Below, piece by piece: positions 16,835 to 23,657 of a stretch of 64,000 bases of DNA. The stretch is from UBA2112 sp964488555 (GTDB lineage Bacteria > Patescibacteriota > Saccharimonadia > Saccharimonadales > Saccharimonadaceae), in the NCBI GenBank assembly GCA_964488555.1, contig CAZAUF010000002.1, forward strand, positions 62,001 to 126,000, read 5' to 3'. The position numbers were made by a program, and so were the translations under genes. Each line of letters starts with the position of its first letter. Positions within the stretch are counted from its first letter, which is position 1. Below the pieces are notes generated by a model. The model had not been told where the DNA came from. It made no database searches and saw nothing but the letters and a program-made list of their open reading frames with translations.

Positions 16835-18610
16835 TTAGTGATGCGTTGCGAAATAACGCAGTATATCGATAGTTGCGTTTGGTATGTTTCCAGGTATCGG
16901 AATACCAGGCAAACCGTCAGCCATCGGATATGCTAAGTGGTAACGGTACAGGTCGGGAGCCGCTCGTAGCAAGTCAGACTGACTGATCTCAAAGCCAGCC
17001 TTCTGTGCAGCTTCGTACATACCCATACCACTATGCGCGTATACGTCACTCATGCCTGTATGGAGCTCCATGACGTATTCTGGAGCAGCTGGAGGTACGT
17101 CACCGCCAGCCACTGGCGGACCCTCTCTCAGCGGAGGATCTACATTTGGTGCAGCTGAGGCATCCGTCACCGCATCATGAGACAGCAGTCCCTTTGAACC
17201 ATCGAACCAGCCGCCTGGAAGCGTGTGTGTACCAGCACCAATAGCACCAGCCACAGCATAGCTACCGAGCGTGTAGTTTCTCGTCTTCGATTGTGCTTTA
17301 CTGATACGATTTTCGAAATCACTGCGAATTCGTGCGTGCATGTATTCAAATGCTTCATCAGTACTTGCATATTCTTGCATCAACTCGTCTGCATCAAAAT
17401 TCAGCATATTGGCACCGTCAGCACGCTGCTGGCGTTGGCGTGCGTTGAAACTTGCTGCCATCAGAGTACCTGAAGTAGCAAACGTGCCGGCACCACCAGT
17501 AAAGAATCCTGCAACCGCTGATGCACCAACGCCTAGGATAACCTTGGGAACGACGTGCAAGCGGCCATATTTTTCGAGCAGCTTACCGAATTTGGTGTTG
17601 GAATTTCTGTAACTCTCCAGTATGGCAAGGTCAAGCTTCTTGGCTTCGTCGACGGTGTGTTCAGCGATTTTTCTAATCTTGTCAGTCATGGTCAAGGTCG
17701 CATCACGTGCGATATCTGGGTTTAGTAAGCGGAAAACATCCAGAGAAGCGGCGTGGTACTTTGCGTATAACGCCTTGTTCTTGGGGCTATAACGAGCGTC
17801 ACCCTTATAGGCATCGATACCCCACATACGCTTCTCTCGTTTGGCGTTCAGCGTAGCCAGTTCTTGGCGCAGCTCATCCAATTTCTCGTTGGCTGCATCC
17901 AACATTTCTTGTTGTTCCGGCGTGCGAGCGGTCTCAGTCGTCGCTTCGGTACTTGCTGGCGTGGATCGCTCTTTTGACAGCATGCCGTATGTCATCGCAA
18001 CGTAACGCGTACGCATCATTTGCTCGAATAAGCTCAGTTTCGCGGCTTTCGCCTCATCGGATTTATCGTCCTTCTCAAATGCCGTCACGAAAGTGGCCAA
18101 CGCTTCACCAGTCGGTTGCGGCAGTGTACTGTCGGGTTGCGCATACTCTGATGTGTATTTGACCGCACGAAGGGGCAAATCATAATTTTTGCGCATTGGC
18201 TCAGGAACGCTCTCGCGAGCTTGAGTGATACTTTGGAGTAACGTCGAGGCAGCTTCTGTCACCTGATCGTCGTTCATATCGAGTGCTGCCTGCTTGTTGT
18301 TGAAATCAATCTGATTTTGGATATACTCCAGTACACCCAACTGATAGCCATCCAGTTTTTTATTCTGGTCGTTATCAAAATCTTCGCCGAAGCTGTCGAG
18401 CATACGCGCGTACACCGCGCTATCTGTATTACTTTCGGTGTCATTGAGCCACTCAGACGGGTCGAAACTCGAACGAGGGTTGTTGCGAAGTGCAAACTCC
18501 AGTTCTATGAGTTTTTCACGAAACATCGCAACAGTCGGCATGTTGTCGTGGCCGCGTTCCGGAGAGGCGGTCGTCACTGTTTCGACAGATGGGGAAAGAT
18601 TCTTGTTCAT
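16835..18610 (-). CDS. Large lineage-type membrane protein, 591 aa
   Basis: A long charged helical N-terminal part (residues 1-350, with coiled segments such as NEKLDELRQELATLNAKREK) leads to two Gly/Ala-rich membrane segments (about 358-385, VILGVGASAVAGFFTGGAGTF, and 450-465, GSYAVAGAIGAGTHTLPGG). A Pro/Ala linker and a compact C-terminal domain of about 80 residues follow (MELHTGMSDVYAHSGMGMYE). I recognise no family. Size and layout suggest a cell-envelope protein of the lineage. Promoter TTGACT (18653-18658), 17 nt, TATCAT (18630-18635). Confidence 0.78.
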   Translation of the reverse strand: MNKNLSPSVETVTTASPERGHDNMPTVAMFREKLIELEFALRNNPRSSFDPSEWLNDTESNTDSAVYARMLDSFGEDFDNDQNKKLDGYQLGVLEYIQNQIDFNNKQAALDMNDDQVTEAASTLLQSITQARESVPEPMRKNYDLPLRAVKYTSEYAQPDSTLPQPTGEALATFVTAFEKDDKSDEAKAAKLSLFEQMMRTRYVAMTYGMLSKERSTPASTEATTETARTPEQQEMLDAANEKLDELRQELATLNAKREKRMWGIDAYKGDARYSPKNKALYAKYHAASLDVFRLLNPDIARDATLTMTDKIRKIAEHTVDEAKKLDLAILESYRNSNTKFGKLLEKYGRLHVVPKVILGVGASAVAGFFTGGAGTFATSGTLMAASFNARQRQQRADGANMLNFDADELMQEYASTDEAFEYMHARIRSDFENRISKAQSKTRNYTLGSYAVAGAIGAGTHTLPGGWFDGSKGLLSHDAVTDASAAPNVDPPLREGPPVAGGDVPPAAPEYVMELHTGMSDVYAHSGMGMYEAAQKAGFEISQSDLLRAAPDLYRYHLAYPMADGLPGIPIPGNIPNATIDILRYFATHH

Positions 18611-18629
18611 AAATTCCTATACGGAATAT

Positions 18630-18658
18630 ATGATATCAATAAATTGCAAAAAAGTCAA
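18630..18658 (-). promoter_or_regulatory. Promoter of the 591-aa membrane protein gene
   Basis: TTGACT, 17-nt spacer, TATCAT on the minus strand, with a short A/T-rich leader to the ATG at 18610. Confidence 0.55.
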
Positions 18659-18687
18659 GAGTTTATGCTAATAAAAATCTCGTCGCC

Positions 18688-19971
18688 CTATCTGTTGATG
18701 ACATCGAGTGCTTTGCTGCCAACCGGATAGAACTTTATCTCCGACTCATGCCGCCAGGCTTCTTGTAGCGGTGTCACGACTTCCCAGGCACGCAGCACCT
18801 CGCCACTGGTCGCAAACAGGCTTTTGCGACTGCCGATAGCGTCGACCAGTATTTGTTCGTACGCATCGGGCATACGTGCGTCTGCGGGATATGTGTAGCT
18901 CAAACTTTGATGCTCGACCTCTCTGTCGTAGCCGGGTTTTCTGGTTACTAGGTCGATAGCTATGCCTTCGTTGGGCTGAATTTTAAATATCAGATAATTA
19001 CTCTGGCTGTCATGTGCTCGGCGAAAATGTACTCTCACCTCTGTTTTTTTGTGACTAAGTGCTTTGCCAGTCGTGAGCGCGAGCGGTACGCCCTGCCACA
19101 TGGGGTCAGTCGATTCAAGTGCTAGCGACACAAACGTTTCGACCATACTGTCGGGATTGTTCACTTCATCGCGGTAGCCATCATACTGCGCACGAACACT
19201 TCGAGCTGGATCAGCTGGTGCCAGCGCGTCAAGTGCCGCTTGCCGCCGGGCCGGTAGACTATCCCAGTCAAGCTCTTCGCCTTCTGGCAGCGGTAGTAAC
19301 ACCAGTGCCAGCAGTTGCAGCAAGTGGCCTTGTACGATATCGCGCAGCGCACCTGTCTGCTCATAAAACGCCGCTCTGCCCTCGATACCGATCGATTCAA
19401 GCGCGAGCACGTCGATGCGCTCGATATACTTGTTGCTCCACAGGTATGAAAAGATGGCGTTTCGTGCTCGAAATGTTACGAGATTCTGTGCCATCTCCTT
19501 CGCCAGGTAGTGATCGATACGGTATATCTGTTCTTCGTTGAAATACGCTGCAGTGTGATTGATCATCGTCTGCGCCGACTCGGTATCGGTGCCAAACGGC
19601 TTTTCAAAGAGCAACTTGCTGCTAGATCCATTGAGACCGGCCTGACCGAGATTTTCCACGATACCCCCTGCAGAATCTGGCGGTACCGACAAATAAAAAA
19701 GTACCTGTTCGTCGGGTTGTTGATCTATGTACTCACGTAGTTTCTCATAGTCGTCGGCATTATCCAGATCCATCTGAAACATAGTTGTAGTACCACTGAG
19801 GCTGCCGTGGTGGTCGCCGAGCACCTGAAATTGCTCGACGGGTCGGCGCGACACACCGATGATTGACAGTTCGTCGCACTTCCCCGCTTCAATGACATTC
19901 GCCAGCGCAGGCAGCAGTTTGCGCCGCGACAAGTCACCGGTAATACCAAAAATAACGAGTTTCGTCTTCAC
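18688..19971 (-). CDS. zwf: Glucose-6-phosphate 1-dehydrogenase
   Basis: Oxidises glucose 6-phosphate to 6-phosphogluconolactone with NADP+, the entry to the oxidative pentose phosphate path. The Rossmann loop is VIFGITGDLSRRKLLPAL at the N-terminus, the active-site signature RIDHYLAKEMAQN (His and Lys) lies at about residue 150, and EKPFGTD is present. At 427 aa it is shorter than the usual 480-490. I chose GTG 19971 as start because TATACT (19979-19984) lies 7 nt upstream and the protein then begins MKTKLVIFG. The upstream TTG at 19989 would lie in the promoter. Confidence 0.93.
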   Translation of the reverse strand: MKTKLVIFGITGDLSRRKLLPALANVIEAGKCDELSIIGVSRRPVEQFQVLGDHHGSLSGTTTMFQMDLDNADDYEKLREYIDQQPDEQVLFYLSVPPDSAGGIVENLGQAGLNGSSSKLLFEKPFGTDTESAQTMINHTAAYFNEEQIYRIDHYLAKEMAQNLVTFRARNAIFSYLWSNKYIERIDVLALESIGIEGRAAFYEQTGALRDIVQGHLLQLLALVLLPLPEGEELDWDSLPARRQAALDALAPADPARSVRAQYDGYRDEVNNPDSMVETFVSLALESTDPMWQGVPLALTTGKALSHKKTEVRVHFRRAHDSQSNYLIFKIQPNEGIAIDLVTRKPGYDREVEHQSLSYTYPADARMPDAYEQILVDAIGSRKSLFATSGEVLRAWEVVTPLQEAWRHESEIKFYPVGSKALDVINR

Positions 19972-19978
19972 TCTTTTC

Positions 19979-19984
19979 AGTATA
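19979..19984 (-). promoter_or_regulatory. -10 hexamer of zwf, leaderless type
   Basis: TATACT on the minus strand, 7 nt upstream of GTG 19971. It decides the start codon. Confidence 0.55.
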
Positions 19985-20114
19985 CACAACTTTCATCTTC
20001 GCGACCCGCTGCGTCAACGCCTGCGTTTCGATGCTCACGTATCCTTTATACGCTGCACTTCGATACTCGGCTTTTCCTTGCGTGTCATCGAAGCATAAAA
20101 GTTGTTAGTCATCT

Positions 20115-20828
20115 TTAAAGTGAGAACTTTAGTCTGCGAATGATAAGCAAAGTTACGATCCAAAACATCACGCCCCAGGCAAGCGCGAGCGGCAAGTAGA
20201 GCGGTTGCAAAAGGTAGAATCCACCCACCCACAGGACAGTCAGCGGTATATAAATCACCACGCGATCAAACGCCCGCATGAGTGGCGCGAACTTTCGAAC
20301 GACCAGCCAGTACACCACGGGAACCACCAGACCAAGTGGTATAAACAGTTGTGATGCAAACCAGCCAAGTACTGCACCGACAGACAAAAACATCACCAGT
20401 AGTGTCGACCGGTCCGTCACACTGAAACTGCGCTCTGCATCATATGCTTTTAGCTGCTTAGTCAGGTCTTTGTAGCTATCGTACTCGATGATCGTGTCGG
20501 CGATACCATCAAACACCGCCTTGTGGTGCACCCCACGCTTTTTGACCACAATGACCGGCTTTCGTAGTGCGTATGCCATACCGGCTTCGACCATACGACC
20601 GCCAGTCGGTTGATCAGAAATATCTATAAGCAGGGCGTCACAACTACCGAGTTCGTCATAGGCGCGATCCCAGAGCTGCTTCGGATCATCAAACGTATGC
20701 TTATACTGTTCGACATCGCGCACAAAGCAAAAATCACGCATTTTCGCTTCGCGTACCGCTGTACATAGCTCCTCTATTTCCTGCTTGTTATTCGCTCCCG
20801 CAAAACGCGCCGTGACGTATACTTTCAT
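20115..20828 (-). CDS. Nucleoside 2-deoxyribosyltransferase-like domain fused to membrane helices
   Basis: Residues 1-135 look like the nucleoside 2-deoxyribosyltransferase/TIR-like Rossmann fold: KVYVTARF at the start, DALLIDISDQPTGGRMVEAGMAYAL with the catalytic-type Asp and Glu, then PVIVVKK. Residues 150-237 form three or four hydrophobic helices (LLVMFLSVGAVLGWF, VVPVVYWLVV, IPLTVLWVGGFYLL, WGVMFWIVTLLII). Soluble relatives swap bases on deoxynucleosides in salvage; a membrane-bound form is unusual and its role is unknown. TATACT at 20836-20841 lies 7 nt before the ATG. Confidence 0.75.
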   Translation of the reverse strand: MKVYVTARFAGANNKQEIEELCTAVREAKMRDFCFVRDVEQYKHTFDDPKQLWDRAYDELGSCDALLIDISDQPTGGRMVEAGMAYALRKPVIVVKKRGVHHKAVFDGIADTIIEYDSYKDLTKQLKAYDAERSFSVTDRSTLLVMFLSVGAVLGWFASQLFIPLGLVVPVVYWLVVRKFAPLMRAFDRVVIYIPLTVLWVGGFYLLQPLYLPLALAWGVMFWIVTLLIIRRLKFSL

Positions 20829-20841
20829 TGCCCTCAGTATA

Positions 20842-21651
20842 TCACTCGCCGAGTTGCAATAGTGCCAGGCTCATCGCCATGACTGCCATGCCAGCCACTG
20901 TGCCGTAAATCGCCTGGTGCGTCGATGTAGAGTATCTGCGTGCTGCCGGGAGCAACTCGTCCAAACTGATAAACACCATCATGCCGGCTACCATGGCAAA
21001 TAACGTTCCGATTAGGCCCTCCGGCAGGACAGCTATCAGTGTAATGTAACCTATCAGCGCACCTGCAGGTTCCGCGAGTCCGGCAACAGCCGTGTACATA
21101 AACGCCTTTTTGCGGCTCCTCGTCGCGGCATATACCGGTGCTGCCACCGCGATACCTTCAGGGATATTATGAATGGCAATTGCCACGGCAAGCATGATAC
21201 CCAGCTGCGGATCTTGCATCGCACCTATAAACGTCACCAGTCCTTCAGGAAGGTTATGCATACCAATCGCGATCGCGACCAGTATGCCGCTCCGCATGAG
21301 CCGCTTTGTCTCTGTTTTTGTCAGACCATCGTTCGGCTCGTTTTCTCTGCCTTCGCGCTTGCTGGGGTTAACAGCCCTCGGCAATAATCGATCGATGATT
21401 GCCACCACAACCATGCCAGCAAAAAACGCCCCGAGTGTCACCGCAAATGCAAAGTCTCCATACTCGGACACGATAGACGCTTGAGCTGCGGGAAGCATCT
21501 CGACAAACGACACGAGCAACATAGCACCCGCTGCAAATCCAAGTGCCATAGCAAGCACATGTCGCCGGATCATGCCCTTGTGCATGGCAAGCAAGCCGCC
21601 TATGAGTGTCGAAAGTCCCGCCAGTAGTGTCAGTATCAGCGCGAAAAGCAT
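20842..21651 (-). CDS. ZIP family metal transporter (ZupT-like)
   Basis: Probable uptake of zinc or another divalent metal. Eight hydrophobic segments and the two metal-binding helices HNLPEGLVTF and HNIPEGIAVA are visible; both HN(x)PEG motifs are diagnostic of ZIP/ZupT. A Lys/Arg/Glu loop (SKREGRENEPNDGLTKTETK) separates helices 3 and 4. 269 aa is typical. It starts 12 nt after the stop of the YecM-like gene, with AAAGGTG before its ATG, so the two are co-transcribed. Confidence 0.9.
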   Translation of the reverse strand: MLFALILTLLAGLSTLIGGLLAMHKGMIRRHVLAMALGFAAGAMLLVSFVEMLPAAQASIVSEYGDFAFAVTLGAFFAGMVVVAIIDRLLPRAVNPSKREGRENEPNDGLTKTETKRLMRSGILVAIAIGMHNLPEGLVTFIGAMQDPQLGIMLAVAIAIHNIPEGIAVAAPVYAATRSRKKAFMYTAVAGLAEPAGALIGYITLIAVLPEGLIGTLFAMVAGMMVFISLDELLPAARRYSTSTHQAIYGTVAGMAVMAMSLALLQLGE

Positions 21652-21663
21652 GGTGTTACACCT

Positions 21664-22164
21664 TTATTTCTGGAGTCGCTCTTCCGGCTCGACGACAGCA
21701 CCAAAATGCTTGTCGTGCAGTTTAAACGATACATCCTCGCCAACGTACTCAACATATGCATTCAGCTCGTTCGCGAGACCCTTGGTGTCAAAAGCAATGT
21801 CAGTGTGCTTTGCAAGAAAACGAGACAGTGGCAATGCGGTTACGAAAAACGCACAGTCCAGACCCTCTTCGTATTCTCTACCCGGTTTTGGCTGGAGAAG
21901 TTCGATGTACGGAATATTCCAATGATCAGTCTTGAGCGGCGGATCGACCGCCAGGATACTCACCAAACGTCCGTTTACTTCGCGTTCACTCAATACCTTT
22001 GCCGACTGAGCCAGTTTTTGCTTCACTTCTTCGTAGCGTTCATTACTGTTTACTTCGTAAGCCAGCGTGTCGCACTGTGTCAGCTCATCTCTATTGATAG
22101 AGAGTTTATCCAATAGACCCTCTGCCTTCGACATAAACTCGCGATAATCTCCCAAAGTCTCCAT
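21664..22164 (-). CDS. YecM/VOC-like protein
   Basis: 166 aa resembling E. coli YecM: YEVNSNERYEEVKQKLAQ, then LSEREVNGRLVSI, a DHWNIPYIELLQPKP segment and an EGLDCAFFV strand match the order of YecM blocks. The family belongs to the vicinal-oxygen-chelate fold and is thought to bind metal; no reaction is established. It precedes the ZIP transporter in an operon, which makes a metal-linked role plausible but unproven. Confidence 0.65.
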   Translation of the reverse strand: METLGDYREFMSKAEGLLDKLSINRDELTQCDTLAYEVNSNERYEEVKQKLAQSAKVLSEREVNGRLVSILAVDPPLKTDHWNIPYIELLQPKPGREYEEGLDCAFFVTALPLSRFLAKHTDIAFDTKGLANELNAYVEYVGEDVSFKLHDKHFGAVVEPEERLQK

Positions 22165-22252
22165 ATTTGTATCCTAAATTAGTGTTATCTACTAAGGTGA
22201 AGAAGGTTAGGAGTTCGGATGAAGTGCAAGGCGACAGCGAAGCCACGACCGA

Positions 22253-22271
22253 GGTGTATCTAACATACACC
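22253..22271. other. Hairpin between nrdB and the YecM-like gene
   Basis: GGTGTAT, loop CTAAC, ATACACC form a perfect 7-bp stem in the 150-bp gap. No U-tract follows. The rest of the gap shows nothing clear. Confidence 0.4.
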
Positions 22272-22314
22272 CCCGGGAGGACTGGAGCTGACAACACAGC
22301 AATTCGCCGAAATA

Positions 22315-23301
22315 CTAGTCCTTCTTCGCGCCGTTTACTTCGTAACTGGTATTTGTCGCCTCAAAGAAATTCACGAGTTCAAGCGTATCGTTTGCCGTCG
22401 CCATCCATTTGGCTGGGTTGCTGACGTTGTAGTGCGCATCAAAACCGAGCTCTTCTAGGCGTCGATCCGCCAAGTACTTCACATACTGGTTGATGTAGTC
22501 CGCGTTCAGACCCAAGATACCGTTTGGCAGCAGATCCTTGTTGTACTGCTCCTCCATTTCCACACCGTCGAGAATCATCTGCTTGATTTCGGCAGCAAAC
22601 TCTTCAGTCTGCAGGTCTTCGTTTTCCTCAAGTACCGTTAGGATGAGATTGATACCAAATTTTAGGTGCAGTGATTCATCACGAACCACCCAGTTGATAA
22701 GGTATGCGAAATTACGCAGCAGGTTGCGCTGGCGGAAGCTCAGTGCCACCATGAAACCGCTGTAGAACCAGATACCTTCGAGGATGATGTTGTAAGCGAC
22801 CAGGTTGCGAATGAAGTCCTTCTTGCCTTCGGTCGTCGTGATGTCCAGCGTGTCTTCGGTCATACGCTTGATAAACTTCGTCTCGAACTCTTCCTTGCGT
22901 GCCATTGATTCCACTTCCACGTGCGCAGCGTACGACGCCTCGCGGTCGATTGGAAATGTTTCGAGCACGTACTCAAATGCCATGCAGTGATTGGCTTCTT
23001 CCCACATCTGCTTAGCGAGGTACAGGTGCGCCTCTGCCGCGTTGACGTATGGGTAAACACCGAAAGCCAGTGCCTTGTTCACGAGCAATTCATTCGGGTT
23101 GAAGTAGCTCATCAGGAACGTCACTGCGTGGCGTTCCTCGTCACTCATTTTTTTCCAGTCCGCCAGGTCTTGGCCGAGCTGGATTTCGTTTGGAAACCAC
23201 GTGTTGGCGACCGCTTGATTGTAGAGGTCGTATGCCCACTGGTATTTAACTGGTTTGAGAAGTAATCCGTCTTGGATACCTGTTCCGAGAATGCCTGCCA
23301 T
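22315..23301 (-). CDS. nrdB: Ribonucleotide reductase small subunit, class Ic-like
   Basis: The beta subunit holds the metal cofactor that starts radical chemistry in NrdA. Ligand positions by spacing: Glu in NPNELLV (normally Asp84 in E. coli), Glu and His in WEEANHCMAF, Glu in LEGIWFYSGF, Glu and His in VVRDESLHLKFG. The residue four after the His of EANH is Phe, where E. coli has the radical Tyr122. Glu for Asp plus Phe for Tyr is the class Ic pattern first known from Chlamydia, which uses a Mn/Fe cofactor. The start is ATG 23301 (MAGILGTG); the TTG at 23313 is less likely. It is in an operon with nrdA. Confidence 0.93.
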   Translation of the reverse strand: MAGILGTGIQDGLLLKPVKYQWAYDLYNQAVANTWFPNEIQLGQDLADWKKMSDEERHAVTFLMSYFNPNELLVNKALAFGVYPYVNAAEAHLYLAKQMWEEANHCMAFEYVLETFPIDREASYAAHVEVESMARKEEFETKFIKRMTEDTLDITTTEGKKDFIRNLVAYNIILEGIWFYSGFMVALSFRQRNLLRNFAYLINWVVRDESLHLKFGINLILTVLEENEDLQTEEFAAEIKQMILDGVEMEEQYNKDLLPNGILGLNADYINQYVKYLADRRLEELGFDAHYNVSNPAKWMATANDTLELVNFFEATNTSYEVNGAKKD

Positions 23302-23362
23302 GGTAATTCGCAAATCCTTTCCTTAATATTTCAAACAAACGTGTCATATCTATCGTAACCCT

Positions 23363-23536
23363 TTACTCGCAACCGTCGCAAATCGTCAGCATGGCTGGAT
23401 CAAGCGGTGCAGCGATAGAACCGCTTTTTTGCGCTTCTTCCTGTGCCTGCTCCTGCGCAGCTTTCATAGCCTTGTCGATCGCGTCCAATTTCTCTTGCAG
23501 AGTCATGTTGTCGTCGATGATTTGTGATGCGTTCAT
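23363..23536 (-). CDS. 57-aa protein with C-terminal CxxC, between nrdA and nrdB
   Basis: Starts with MNASQIIDDNMTLQEKLDAI, continues as one charged helix rich in Ala, Gln and Glu, has a flexible GSIAAPLDPAM segment and ends LTICDGCE. Class I NrdA normally ends in a mobile tail with a Cys pair that re-reduces the active site; the NrdA of this operon has none. The position (nrdA, this gene, nrdB, one strand), the CxxC end and the flexible linker suggest a detached shuttle tail that docks through its helix. That role is inference. AGGGG lies about 11 nt before the ATG. Confidence 0.7.
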   Translation of the reverse strand: MNASQIIDDNMTLQEKLDAIDKAMKAAQEQAQEEAQKSGSIAAPLDPAMLTICDGCE

Positions 23537-23635
23537 AGTATTATTTTCCCCTTATACCCTTTTCTTTTCAGTTATGTTTTTCATGTGTTCTTTTCGTTCA
23601 GAGCGTACCCATAGGCTATGTCTCCACCCTTACAT

Positions 23636-23657
23636 CCCATGAAACAGGTTTCATGGG
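23636..23657. other. Hairpin spanning the nrdA stop codon
   Basis: CCCATGAAAC (23636-23645) and GTTTCATGGG (23648-23657) are perfect inverted arms with a 2-nt centre. The nrdA TGA (23653-23651) is inside. No U-tract follows. It may stabilise the mRNA end or set the ratio of nrdA to the genes downstream. Confidence 0.5.

Noticed and set aside
19990..20114. Possible regulatory RNA between zwf and the deoxyribosyltransferase-like gene
   Set aside because: No convincing stem, promoter or ORF was found; it appears to be plain spacer.
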